A stretch of 64,000 bases of DNA from Flavobacteriales bacterium (GTDB taxonomy: Bacteria > Bacteroidota > Bacteroidia > Flavobacteriales_G > Salibacteraceae): NCBI GenBank assembly GCA_013204105.1, contig JABMOM010000045.1, positions 1 to 64,000 of the forward strand, read 5' to 3'. The translations under genes and the position numbers were made by a program. The notes under the pieces were generated by a model. It was given only the letters and a program-made list of their open reading frames with translations, ran no database searches and was not told the DNA's origin. Shown in pieces: positions 18,663-27,137 of the stretch (position 1 is its first letter; the number at the start of each line of letters is the position of its first letter).

Positions 18663-19541
18663 ATGGCAAAACATGCAGAAGAAAATTTTCAGAAACGAAG
18701 GCTCAGAGGGTCATACATTTCTGTAATCCTGAGTGTTTCGCTTGTGCTGTTCACCCTTGGGCTTTTGGGGTTGGTGATGCTATACGCGCAGAAACTGAGC
18801 ACTCAGGTCAAGGAGAACATCGGATTTACCATCTACCTCGAAGATGACGTAAAAGAAGTGGATGTGCAGCGCTTACAAAAGGCGATTGACATCTCTCCGT
18901 ACGCCCTTACTACTGAGTATATTTCAAAGGAAGATGCCGTTGGCCTGCTCAAAGAAGACCTCGGTGAGGACTTTATGCAATACTTGGATTACAATCCGCT
19001 CCTCGCCAGTATTGAGGTAAAGCTCAGAGCCGACTACGCCCATCCTGACAGCTTGGCAAATATCAAAGCGCAGCTTTCACGGAGCTCGAAGATCAAGGAG
19101 ATCTTCTACGAAGAGTCACTCGTCAAGATCGTTCAGGAAAACATTCAGCGCATAGGCGCCTTGATGGGAGGCTTCTCTTTGCTTTTATTAATAGTCGCCA
19201 TTGCATTAATTAACAACAGTATACGCCTCTCCATTTACAGCAAGCGTTTCTTGATCAAGAGCATGCAACTGGTAGGAGCAACCCAAGGATTCATTCGCAA
19301 GCCATTCGTTCAACGTGGCATCGTACACGGCATTTACAGTGCCCTCATCGCCATTCTTTTGATCATGGGATTGATGTATTATTCACAGCAGTATTTACCC
19401 GATCTCATCCAGATTCAGGACATCGAGATTTTGGCGTATCTATTTGTGATCGTATTGGTCTTGGGAATTGTAATTTCGTGGGTCTCTACCAGCTTAGCGG
19501 TGCGTAAATTCATACGAACACGAAGCGACAAATTGTATTAA
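18663..19541 (+). CDS. ftsX: Cell-division ABC transporter permease FtsX
   Basis: A 292-residue protein with the FtsX layout: a cytoplasmic N terminus, TM1 (about residues 20-42), a roughly 110-residue periplasmic domain (TIYLEDDVKEVDVQRL ... YDLDYNPLLAS-type core), then three more helices ending in VRKFIRTRSDKLY. With FtsE it activates peptidoglycan hydrolases at the septum. ftsE is not in the window. It begins a conserved Bacteroidota cluster with DUF3098, uppP and truB; DUF3098 follows after one base. Confidence 0.92.
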   Translation: MAKHAEENFQKRRLRGSYISVILSVSLVLFTLGLLGLVMLYAQKLSTQVKENIGFTIYLEDDVKEVDVQRLQKAIDISPYALTTEYISKEDAVGLLKEDLGEDFMQYLDYNPLLASIEVKLRADYAHPDSLANIKAQLSRSSKIKEIFYEESLVKIVQENIQRIGALMGGFSLLLLIVAIALINNSIRLSIYSKRFLIKSMQLVGATQGFIRKPFVQRGIVHGIYSALIAILLIMGLMYYSQQYLPDLIQIQDIEILAYLFVIVLVLGIVISWVSTSLAVRKFIRTRSDKLY

Positions 19542-19542
19542 G

Positions 19543-19773
19543 ATGAGCGAAGAGAAAGACCTACAGGAATTCCCATTGGGACGACAGAACTTCATTCTCA
19601 TTGCAACCGGTGTGGTTGTGGTGATTATTGGATTCTTTTTGCTAAGTGGCGGAGGTGCAGACGACGTTTCCTCCTACAGTCCAGACATCTTCAATTTCAG
19701 AAGAATGGATCTCGCCCCTTTGACCATCCTTTTGGGGTATGGTATTGTGATGTGGGGTATCATTAAAAAATAA
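19543..19773 (+). CDS. DUF3098 small membrane protein
   Basis: A 76-residue protein with two membrane helices (residues about 17-36 and 57-74) separated by a short loop containing YSPDIFNFRRMDLAP, characteristic of DUF3098. It is found beside ftsX and uppP in many Flavobacteriia, so a link to cell division or wall-lipid recycling is suggested by position only. Confidence 0.85.
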   Translation: MSEEKDLQEFPLGRQNFILIATGVVVVIIGFFLLSGGGADDVSSYSPDIFNFRRMDLAPLTILLGYGIVMWGIIKK

Positions 19774-19776
19774 GCA

Positions 19777-20562
19777 TTGGGTATACTAGAGGCGATCATC
19801 CTTGGCATCATTCAAGGCCTGACAGAGTTTTTACCCGTCAGCAGCAGCGGTCACCTCGAGATCGGTAAAGCACTTCTAGGTGACAACAGCCTCCCTGAAG
19901 AAAGCTTGATGATGACCGTGGTGTTGCATTTCGCTACCGCCTTGAGTACGGTAGTGGTTTTCCGCAAAGACGTAATAGAACTTCTGCGGGGCTTGTTTCA
20001 ATTCAAATGGAACGACCAAAGCATCTTTTCCTTCAAGATCATTCTTTCGATGATTCCCGCAGCGGTGATCGGCGTATTCTTCAACGATCAAATCGAGGCC
20101 CTTTTCTCTAAGCAGATAACGATGGTTGGGGTCATGTTACTTTTTACCGGCGTTCTCCTTTTTCTAGCGGATCGTGCAAAGCACACAGAAAAAAACATCG
20201 GCTATGTAGACGCAATTCTAGTCGGTATAGCACAGGCTGTCGCCATTTTACCGGGCATCAGTCGCAGTGGAGCAACCATCTCGACGAGCGTGCTGCTGGG
20301 GATCGATCGAGGCAAGGCCGCCCGCTTCTCCTTCTTGATGGTGGTTCCTTTGATCTTCGGGAAAATGGCAAAGGACCTAGGCGATGGAGCCATCGCGCAG
20401 AGCAGCTTAAACATCGTTCCATTAATCGCTGGTGCCGTGGCAGCCTTCCTCGCGGGTTTGATCGCGTGCAGATGGATGATCCATCTGGTCAAAAAAAGTC
20501 AACTCAAGTACTTTAGCTTCTATTGCTTCATCGTCGGGGCAATTGCGATTGTTTTAGGATAA
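19777..20562 (+). CDS. uppP: Undecaprenyl-diphosphate phosphatase UppP/BacA
   Basis: A 261-residue membrane enzyme that converts undecaprenyl pyrophosphate to the monophosphate carrier for peptidoglycan and LPS synthesis. Both inverted-repeat signatures are present: GLTEFLPVSSSGHLEI near the start and LPGISRSGATIS near residue 160, with catalytic Glu, Ser and Arg. The start is TTG at 19777, where family members normally begin; no ATG lies nearby upstream. It is three bases after the DUF3098 stop and nine before truB. Confidence 0.95.
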   Translation: MGILEAIILGIIQGLTEFLPVSSSGHLEIGKALLGDNSLPEESLMMTVVLHFATALSTVVVFRKDVIELLRGLFQFKWNDQSIFSFKIILSMIPAAVIGVFFNDQIEALFSKQITMVGVMLLFTGVLLFLADRAKHTEKNIGYVDAILVGIAQAVAILPGISRSGATISTSVLLGIDRGKAARFSFLMVVPLIFGKMAKDLGDGAIAQSSLNIVPLIAGAVAAFLAGLIACRWMIHLVKKSQLKYFSFYCFIVGAIAIVLG

Positions 20563-20571
20563 CATTCCCCA

Positions 20572-21309
20572 TTGGAAAAACCAGATCAACAAACCGCTTT
20601 TGGACACACCCTTTTGATTGATAAACCCATTGAATGGACATCCTTCGATGTGGTGAACAAGCTGCGATATGCTGCAAAACGCATTACTGGAAGAAAGCGA
20701 ATTAAAGTCGGCCATGCGGGCACCCTCGACCCACTGGCAACGGGTTTGGTCCTTGTCTGCGTTGGCAAGGACACGAAAACCATCCATGGATTGATGGGGC
20801 TTTCAAAACAATACACCGGGACCATGAGGCTTGGAGCTACGACTCCCTCTTACGACCTTGAAACGGCCGAAGACGGCTCATTCCCTCTTCCAGAAAACGA
20901 CCCTGCCGCCATTCAAAGCATAGCCAGCACATTTGTAGGCGACATTGATCAAATGCCTCCCGCATTTTCTGCAAAGAAGGTAGACGGAATAAAGGCTTAT
21001 AAACTGGCGCGAAAAGGCAAGGAAGTAAACTTGAAAGCAGCACGCATTCACATCGAGCGCTTCGATGTCAATTGCGACCTTTTTCCAGACTTATCCTTTG
21101 TGTTGGATTGCAGCAAAGGCACTTACGTACGAAGTCTCGCTCATGACCTCGGCAAAGCACTCGGTTCAGGAGCGCACCTCACCTCCCTCCGTAGAACGCA
21201 AATTGGAGACTTCTCCATCGGTGAAGCGCACACGATTGAAAGCGCTATGACCGCCCTCGAAGAGGCCTTCACACTGCATGAACATTCCGATTCCGAAAAG
21301 CGTATTTAA
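20572..21309 (+). CDS. truB: tRNA pseudouridine(55) synthase TruB
   Basis: A 245-residue enzyme making pseudouridine 55 in the T-loop of tRNAs. The catalytic Asp is in VGHAGTLDPLATGLVLV (about residue 45). LLIDKPIEWTSFDVVNKLR at the start and FSAKKVDGIKAYKLARKG mid-protein are typical. The start is TTG at 20572. The usual C-terminal PUA domain of the E. coli protein is essentially absent, as in many Bacteroidota. Part of the ftsX-DUF3098-uppP-truB string. Confidence 0.95.
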   Translation: MEKPDQQTAFGHTLLIDKPIEWTSFDVVNKLRYAAKRITGRKRIKVGHAGTLDPLATGLVLVCVGKDTKTIHGLMGLSKQYTGTMRLGATTPSYDLETAEDGSFPLPENDPAAIQSIASTFVGDIDQMPPAFSAKKVDGIKAYKLARKGKEVNLKAARIHIERFDVNCDLFPDLSFVLDCSKGTYVRSLAHDLGKALGSGAHLTSLRRTQIGDFSIGEAHTIESAMTALEEAFTLHEHSDSEKRI

Positions 21310-21313
21310 ATAT

Positions 21314-21321
21314 TAAGTTTG
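21314..21321 (+). promoter_or_regulatory. Putative queA promoter -7 box (TAAGTTTG)
   Basis: A full match to TAnnTTTG, five bases after the truB stop and 44 before the queA ATG. The -33 position reads TTCC rather than TTTG at 19-base spacing. The same octamer serves the polyprenyl synthetase gene at 25679. Confidence 0.5.
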
Positions 21322-21365
21322 CAACCCTTTTTTAGGGGCAGTTAAACACAAACGCATAATCATCT

Positions 21366-22418
21366 ATGAAGCTTTCTCAGTTCAAATTTGACCTTCCTAA
21401 GGAGCTCATCGCAGAATACCCTTCAGAGCACCGCGACGAATCACGCTTGATGGTGGTCGACGTCAAGAAGGGAACGATCGAACACAAGGTATTTAAGGAC
21501 GTTGTGAACTATTTTGATGAAGGCGATGTAATGGTTTTGAATAACACCAAAGTCTTCCCGGCCCGCCTCTACGGGAACAAAGAAAAGACTGGTGCTAAGA
21601 TCGAAGTGTTCTTGCTCCGCGAATTGAATCGCGAGAGCCGCCTTTGGGATGTCCTCGTTGACCCAGCCCGAAAGATCCGAATCGGAAACAAACTATACTT
21701 TGGCGAAGACGATTCCCTTGTGGCTGAAGTCATCGACAACACAACCTCAAGAGGTCGCACGCTGCGCTTTTTGTTTGACGGGAGTTACGAAGAATTCCGA
21801 GAGACGTTGATGAGCCTTGGAAACACGCCTCTTCCTAAATACATCCAGCGCGATGTTCAGCCTGAAGATGAAACCCGCTACCAAACCATCTACGCAGAAA
21901 AAGAAGGTGCTGTTGCAGCGCCCACAGCTGGATTGCACTTCAGCCGAGAGTTGTTGAAGCGACTTGAATTGAAAGGCATCGACTTCGCAAAGCTCACCCT
22001 TCACGTAGGACTTGGGACCTTCCGCACCGTAGAGGTGGAAGATCTCACGAAACACAAGATGGACTCGGAGCAAGCTGAGATCGAGCAGGAATGCTGCGAT
22101 GCGGTGAACAGTGCAAAGAAGAGGAAGAAACGCATCTGTGCTGTTGGAACCACTTCCATGCGCGCGATGGAAACCTCGTTTTCAACCGATAACGAGCTCA
22201 AGCCTTTTTACGGGTGGACAAACAAATTCATCTTCCCTCCATACGACTTCAGCGTAGCGGATAGCATGATCACCAATTTCCACATTCCAGAATCGACATT
22301 ATTGATGATGATCTCTGCATTCGGAGGCTATGACCTGATCATGGAAGCCTACAAACTCGCCATCAAAGAGAAGTATCGCTTCTACAGCTATGGCGATGCC
22401 ATGTTGATCTTAAGATAG
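21366..22418 (+). CDS. queA: S-adenosylmethionine:tRNA ribosyltransferase-isomerase QueA
   Basis: A 350-residue enzyme that transfers ribose from SAM to preQ1 at position 34 of tRNA during queuosine synthesis. Family markers: [12 protein letters not shown] at the N terminus, [34 protein letters not shown] and the C-terminal YGDAMLI. Full length for the family. ispD follows after two bases, so they are probably cotranscribed. Confidence 0.97.
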   Translation: MKLSQFKFDLPKELIAEYPSEHRDESRLMVVDVKKGTIEHKVFKDVVNYFDEGDVMVLNNTKVFPARLYGNKEKTGAKIEVFLLRELNRESRLWDVLVDPARKIRIGNKLYFGEDDSLVAEVIDNTTSRGRTLRFLFDGSYEEFRETLMSLGNTPLPKYIQRDVQPEDETRYQTIYAEKEGAVAAPTAGLHFSRELLKRLELKGIDFAKLTLHVGLGTFRTVEVEDLTKHKMDSEQAEIEQECCDAVNSAKKRKKRICAVGTTSMRAMETSFSTDNELKPFYGWTNKFIFPPYDFSVADSMITNFHIPESTLLMMISAFGGYDLIMEAYKLAIKEKYRFYSYGDAMLILR

Positions 22419-22420
22419 CA

Positions 22421-23104
22421 TTGACACGGTCTGTCGTCATCGTAGCAGGAGGCAAGGGAACGCGTATGCAAAGCGACTTGCCAAAGCAGTTTATGTTGCT
22501 TCTTGATTCTCCCGTCTTGATGCACACCCTTGAACGATTCGCGATGACCTATGAAGACATCGAGATCGTGCTCGTTTTACCCGAAGATCAAATCTCCCTG
22601 TGGAAGAGCATGTGCCATCAAATGGATTTCGATGTTCCCCACACCGTGGTTTCCGGAGGTGACACGCGGTACGCTTCGGTCAAGAATGGCCTGGCCAAAT
22701 GCGCAGACGAGGGCATTGTCGGCATTCATGACGGGGTGCGCCCGCTCATAAGTCCAACATTGATTGAGCGTTGTTACGACGCTGCGCTGGAGCACGGATC
22801 CGCATTGCCCGTACTACCCGTCACCCAAAGCCTGCGAAAGCTAGAGGGCACGAGCAGCGCCCCCATTTCACGCGAAGGCGTCGTATCCGTGCAAACCCCC
22901 CAGTGTTTTGACCTCGCTGAAATAAAGAAGTGTTACGACGCCCCCTATGACCCGTCGTTCACAGATGACGCGACCGTGTATGAAAAGGCCGGTAATACGG
23001 TCCATCTCATAGAAGGTGAGGCTTCCAATCTGAAGATCACCACTCCGTGTGACATGCAGATGGCCGAAGCCCTCCTCGCTCCGGGCAAGAAAGCCAAGCG
23101 CTGA
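22421..23104 (+). CDS. ispD: 2-C-methyl-D-erythritol 4-phosphate cytidylyltransferase
   Basis: A 227-residue MEP-pathway enzyme joining CTP and MEP. The nucleotide-binding start VVIVAGGKGTRMQSDLPKQF, IHDGVRPLI, and TDDATVYEKAG are diagnostic. The start is TTG at 22421, where the beta-strand of the Rossmann-like core begins in homologues; no ATG is available before it. It lies two bases after queA. Presence of IspD shows isoprenoids come from the MEP route, feeding the polyprenyl synthetase at 25709. Confidence 0.95.
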   Translation: MTRSVVIVAGGKGTRMQSDLPKQFMLLLDSPVLMHTLERFAMTYEDIEIVLVLPEDQISLWKSMCHQMDFDVPHTVVSGGDTRYASVKNGLAKCADEGIVGIHDGVRPLISPTLIERCYDAALEHGSALPVLPVTQSLRKLEGTSSAPISREGVVSVQTPQCFDLAEIKKCYDAPYDPSFTDDATVYEKAGNTVHLIEGEASNLKITTPCDMQMAEALLAPGKKAKR

Positions 23105-23108
23105 ACCC

Positions 23109-23116
23109 TACCTTTG
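23109..23116 (+). promoter_or_regulatory. Putative rlmN promoter -7 box (TACCTTTG)
   Basis: A full match to TAnnTTTG ending four bases before the rlmN ATG at 23121, which would make the mRNA leaderless. No clear -33 box; that stretch lies inside ispD coding sequence. Confidence 0.45.
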
Positions 23117-23120
23117 TTTC

Positions 23121-24185
23121 ATGTTATCTGAGAAAAGGAACATCCGTTCGCTGAGCACTTCTGAGCTCGTCGCCTTCTTTGCGGAGATCAATCAGCCGCG
23201 TTTTCGCGCCGATCAGGTCGAACAATGGTTGTGGCAAAAGCAAGTGAAAAGTTTCGATGAGATGACCAACCTCCCCAAGGAAGTACGTCCTCAGCTTGAA
23301 GCACACTTTGTGGTAAATGAACTCACGATTGCCGAGGAACAATTGAGCAACGACGGCACCGTGAAGTTGGCCTTTAAATTACACGACGGCCGCGTTGTGG
23401 AAGGTGTTTTGATCCCTGCAGGAGATAGAATGACGGCTTGTATTTCATCTCAAGTCGGCTGCAGCCTCGCCTGTAAATTTTGTGCCACAGGCCGCCTCAA
23501 ACGAATGCGCAACCTTGATCCAGATGAGATCTTTGATCAGGTTGTTGCTGTGAAGGCGATGGCAAAAAAATACTACGACAAACCCCTGACCAACGTCGTC
23601 TATATGGGCATGGGCGAACCCTTGTTGAACTATAAAAATGTGCTCACGAGTATCGACCGAATCAGCGATGATGTCGGATTGGGCATGTCCCCGAAGCGCA
23701 TCACGGTTTCTACCGCTGGTATCTCGAAAATGATTCAGAAACTCGCAGAAGACAAGGTGCGCTTCAGACTTGCACTTTCGCTCCATGCCGCCAATGATGC
23801 CAAGCGAAGCGAGATCATGCCGATCAACGAACAAAACAGCCTCGACAGCTTGGCTGAGTCGCTTGCATACTTCCATGAGAACACACGGAATCGCGTCACC
23901 TACGAATACATCATTTTCAAAGGATTCAACGACACACTCAAGGATGCGGACGAACTCATATCTTTCCATAAGAAAATACCAGGACGGGTCAATATCATCG
24001 AATACAACCCTATCGATGAGGGAGAATTTGAACAGGCGGACCCAGAAAAGGTAGACGCCTTTGCTAAGCATTTGGAACGAAACGGGGTCAATGTTAACAT
24101 ACGTAGAAGTCGTGGAAAGGACATCGATGCAGCGTGCGGACAACTGGCGAATAAGAACCAAATTGCCAATGAAGTGGCGCCGTAA
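23121..24185 (+). CDS. rlmN: Dual-specificity RNA methyltransferase RlmN
   Basis: A 354-residue radical-SAM enzyme that methylates C2 of A2503 in 23S rRNA and A37 of tRNAs. The cluster motif is CSLACKFCATG (CX3CX2C, about residue 115), followed by VVYMGMGEPLLNYKNV. The second catalytic Cys is in AACGQL near the C terminus. The frame is open further upstream, but that stretch overlaps ispD and reads as non-homologous, so the ATG at 23121 is chosen. The 3' end overlaps the next gene by 17 bases. Confidence 0.95.
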   Translation: MLSEKRNIRSLSTSELVAFFAEINQPRFRADQVEQWLWQKQVKSFDEMTNLPKEVRPQLEAHFVVNELTIAEEQLSNDGTVKLAFKLHDGRVVEGVLIPAGDRMTACISSQVGCSLACKFCATGRLKRMRNLDPDEIFDQVVAVKAMAKKYYDKPLTNVVYMGMGEPLLNYKNVLTSIDRISDDVGLGMSPKRITVSTAGISKMIQKLAEDKVRFRLALSLHAANDAKRSEIMPINEQNSLDSLAESLAYFHENTRNRVTYEYIIFKGFNDTLKDADELISFHKKIPGRVNIIEYNPIDEGEFEQADPEKVDAFAKHLERNGVNVNIRRSRGKDIDAACGQLANKNQIANEVAP

Positions 24186-25653
24186 TTTCTACTTGCTTTT
24201 TGCCGCAACATTCCTCGTTCCAGGAATGCAAGCACAAGATTCCCTTATCCAGTGGAGCCCTTCGATTTCCGTTCCAAAGAGCGAGGACATCCTAGATTTT
24301 ACCTTGGTAGATGATACCGTCCCTGTCTTGATAAGCCAATTCGGTGAAGCCCTCATCATGCGGAATTTCACGGACGGTGAAGACGACAAACCTCTGTTCA
24401 TCCGAAGCGCAGGTGACGCTAGTCTCGTTGCAAAAGACATTAATGGTGATGTGGTGACCATGCTCGAACGCACCGGTCAAAGCAGCGACGGCACATTTAG
24501 GCTTTCACGCTCCCGCCTCTCTTCTGGAAGCGTGACGAGGTTTTACACGCACGATTTTCACTTGAACCGGAAGGCACAGAATGGCTTGCAGAACCCATTG
24601 ATACTCGCCGTCTCAGAACATGGAGAAATGGTCGCCGTCTGCCAACAACAAATCTTTCAACGGGCATCAAAAGGTGAATTTAACATCTTGATTAGCGGCG
24701 CGGAGCAATCCAGGTTGTTTCATCTGCCCAGCGATTATGCCAGTGATGATATCGAATTGCTTGGGGCCACCATTGACACAGCTGGAATCGTTTATCTCGG
24801 AGTAGTGGCAGGAGTCAAGCTCAACAGCCCATTCCGAAAGCGTTACCTTATTTATTCTTTTAATCCCCTTGACAGCGTTCTCACAGAATTTGATCTCAGC
24901 TCTCAAGATCTCTTCATCCGAGACGTAGTGATTCATGCCTCTGATGAAGGTCTTTACGTCGCCGCGCTTTACAATTCCGATCCGCTGGAAGAGCGGAAAT
25001 CTTCCGGCTTCGTATTCATCAAACTAACCGCCGATGCAAAGGAGATTGAACAGCGTATCATTTCCACCTTCGACGCTTCCTTCGTGGAAGAGTACGAAGG
25101 CGCTGAAGCCGGGAATAGCGCCAGCGTCGACAACATTTATATACAAGACATTCTGCACCTCGGTCAAAATCCTGTGCTGGCCGTTGAGAAACACTATCAA
25201 GACCAGCTTTGCACAGCTGACCCTAGGACGGGCATGATGAACTGTACTGACCAATTCCATTTTCAGGCCATCGCACTGATCGACATTCACGGTCAGCGCA
25301 CCTTGATGACCATCGACCGGCATCAGATCGATTACGACAAAAAAAGCCCTTACTCATCTCACGCTTCAACTGCTCTGGGGGAAGGGGAACAATTGTTCCT
25401 TTACAACGATCATTTTAAAAATGAAGGCATCCGCTCTGAAAAGGTCATGAACAATCCCAATCGCTCCGTTCCGCGATTTGTGCGAATTAGACCCTCTGGT
25501 GAGTTTGTTTCCGCTACTTTGACCAACGATCGACAGACGGAGTATGTGTTTACCCCTCAATTTGGCATCCTTTGGCATGAGCAGACGGTATTCATTCTTT
25601 CCATGAACAACCGCAACCTGCGCGCAGGGGCGGTGTCGACCACCGAACTTTAG
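24169..25653 (+). CDS. Secreted protein of unknown function
   Basis: A 494-residue protein that I do not recognise. It begins inside the end of rlmN with a clear signal peptide (RRNFYLLFAATFLVPGMQAQ), so export to the periplasm or surface is expected. The rest looks beta-rich with regularly spaced short strands (for example VAKDINGDVVTMLER and GLYVAALYNSDP), compatible with a beta-propeller-like fold. There is no T9SS sorting domain and no membrane anchor at the end. It sits between rlmN and the polyprenyl synthetase; context gives no clear role. Confidence 0.75.
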   Translation: MKWRRNFYLLFAATFLVPGMQAQDSLIQWSPSISVPKSEDILDFTLVDDTVPVLISQFGEALIMRNFTDGEDDKPLFIRSAGDASLVAKDINGDVVTMLERTGQSSDGTFRLSRSRLSSGSVTRFYTHDFHLNRKAQNGLQNPLILAVSEHGEMVAVCQQQIFQRASKGEFNILISGAEQSRLFHLPSDYASDDIELLGATIDTAGIVYLGVVAGVKLNSPFRKRYLIYSFNPLDSVLTEFDLSSQDLFIRDVVIHASDEGLYVAALYNSDPLEERKSSGFVFIKLTADAKEIEQRIISTFDASFVEEYEGAEAGNSASVDNIYIQDILHLGQNPVLAVEKHYQDQLCTADPRTGMMNCTDQFHFQAIALIDIHGQRTLMTIDRHQIDYDKKSPYSSHASTALGEGEQLFLYNDHFKNEGIRSEKVMNNPNRSVPRFVRIRPSGEFVSATLTNDRQTEYVFTPQFGILWHEQTVFILSMNNRNLRAGAVSTTEL

Positions 25654-25678
25654 CCTCAACATTCGGTTATAATTAATG

Positions 25679-25686
25679 TAAGTTTG
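25679..25686 (+). promoter_or_regulatory. Putative promoter -7 box (TAAGTTTG) of the polyprenyl synthetase gene
   Basis: A full match to TAnnTTTG, 22 bases before the TTG start at 25709. No TTTG at the -33 position. Confidence 0.5.
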
Positions 25687-25708
25687 AGCGCAAATTCACC
25701 ACGGACTC

Positions 25709-26683
25709 TTGAGTAAACTGGAACAGATCAAAGCCCCGATAGCAGGGGAAATGGACAGCTTTGAGGATAAGTTCCGCTTGTCAATGAAGAGCAATGTCGC
25801 CCTACTCGACAAAATCACTCATTATATCGTCAAGCGGAAGGGAAAGCAAATCCGACCCCTTTTCGTCTTCCTTTCCGCCCAAGCCATGGGCGGAATCACC
25901 GAGAGCACGCATCGGGGAGCGTCTTTGATTGAACTGCTTCACACCGCCACCCTCGTCCACGATGACGTGGTCGATGACGCATTCGAACGCAGGGGTTTCT
26001 TTTCGATCAACGCCCTGTGGAAGAACAAGATTGCTGTACTCGTCGGAGATTATTTGCTTTCCCGAGGTCTTCTACTGGCCATTAAGAACAAAGAATTTCG
26101 ACAACTCGAGATCGTATCTACTGCGGTGGAACAAATGAGTGAAGGCGAATTGCTTCAAATCCAGGAAAGTCGAGGCGTAAACCTCAAAGAAGAAGTCTAT
26201 TTCGAGATCATCCGCCAAAAGACCGCTACGTTGATTGCCAGCTGCTGCGCGTGTGGAGCGTCATCCGCTGGGGCGGATGACGAGATGATCGAACGGATGC
26301 GTCAGATCGGTGAGCACATCGGCATTTCATTTCAAATCAAAGATGACCTCTTTGACTATGGACTTGGCGGAAAGATTGGCAAACCAACCGGCAATGATAT
26401 CAAGGAAAAAAAGAGCACCCTGCCGCTTATTTATGCCCTGAACAACTCGGATCCCTCCACACGTAAGAAGATGCTGCGCATCGTCAAAAGGAACAGCAAA
26501 AAAAAGGCGGATGTGGACGAGGTGATTGATTTTGTTCTAAGCTCTGGAGGCATAGAATACGCGGATCGAAAAATGCGCGAAGTCGCAGCGCAAGCCATTC
26601 AAAAACTCGATACATTGCCTGTGACTGACGCCCGAGATGCCCTCAAAGAATTAGTTCAGTATACGATGGATCGAGAGAAGTAG
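25709..26683 (+). CDS. Polyprenyl (octaprenyl-type) diphosphate synthase
   Basis: A 324-residue all-alpha trans-prenyltransferase that elongates allylic diphosphates with IPP. The first aspartate-rich motif is VHDDVVDDAFERRG (about residue 85) and the second is FQIKDDLFDYG (about residue 210). The KGKQIRPLFVFL stretch near residue 43 matches the IPP-binding region. It most likely makes the menaquinone side chain. TTG at 25709 is the start that fits homologue length. IspD upstream supplies the same pathway. Confidence 0.92.
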   Translation: MSKLEQIKAPIAGEMDSFEDKFRLSMKSNVALLDKITHYIVKRKGKQIRPLFVFLSAQAMGGITESTHRGASLIELLHTATLVHDDVVDDAFERRGFFSINALWKNKIAVLVGDYLLSRGLLLAIKNKEFRQLEIVSTAVEQMSEGELLQIQESRGVNLKEEVYFEIIRQKTATLIASCCACGASSAGADDEMIERMRQIGEHIGISFQIKDDLFDYGLGGKIGKPTGNDIKEKKSTLPLIYALNNSDPSTRKKMLRIVKRNSKKKADVDEVIDFVLSSGGIEYADRKMREVAAQAIQKLDTLPVTDARDALKELVQYTMDREK

Positions 26684-26820
26684 GGAACGCCTATTGCGTT
26701 AGAAGGCTTCAGTGAAACTATAAGCACGTCCATTAAGGTTGTCGGTTTATCAGCCTGCTTCCACCGTTAGGTTTTATCATTGCGCCCGAATCGCTACATC
26801 TGATTAAAATCAATGTAATT

Positions 26821-27051
26821 ATGAAAAAGAATCTACTCGTATTCGGACTGGTCACTCTCTTTGGGCTCGGCCTTGCTTCTTGCAACAAATGTCAAACTTG
26901 CAGCGATTGCACAGATGGCGTCGAGCGGACTGATGAAAGTGGCAACGCAGTTGACGAGCTTGAAATTTGCGAAGATGATGCAGACAGCAAAGAAGAGTAT
27001 GATGCTAGCATAGCATTGCTGGAATCATTTGGAGGTTGTAAGTGCAAATAA
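26821..27051 (+). CDS. Small cysteine-rich lipoprotein
   Basis: A 76-residue protein: signal peptide, lipobox LASC (Cys21), then Cys at 24, 27 and 30, giving a CxxCxxCxxC run that includes the lipidated Cys, and further Cys at 50, 73 and 75. The mature part is strongly acidic. The spacing suggests metal binding or disulfides, but no family is recognised. It is monocistronic, followed at once by a strong terminator. Confidence 0.75.
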   Translation: MKKNLLVFGLVTLFGLGLASCNKCQTCSDCTDGVERTDESGNAVDELEICEDDADSKEEYDASIALLESFGGCKCK

Positions 27052-27070
27052 GAGCCTCGAACTTTTAATT

Positions 27071-27098
27071 AAAAGCCCTGAAATTCAGGGCTTTTTTT
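27071..27098 (+). terminator. Rho-independent terminator after the Cys-rich lipoprotein gene
   Basis: AAAGCCCTGAA pairs with TTCAGGGCTTT around a tiny loop, followed by seven T. A strong intrinsic terminator 20 bases after the stop. The A-run on the other side could let it work in both directions. Confidence 0.92.
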
Positions 27099-27137
27099 AT
27101 GTCCTATATCCGCAATTTGATGCCCCCTTTGACCTAC

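Noticed and set aside
23049-23120. Upstream in-frame start for rlmN
   Set aside because: That stretch is within ispD in another frame and is not like RlmN; a TACCTTTG box sits just before the ATG at 23121.
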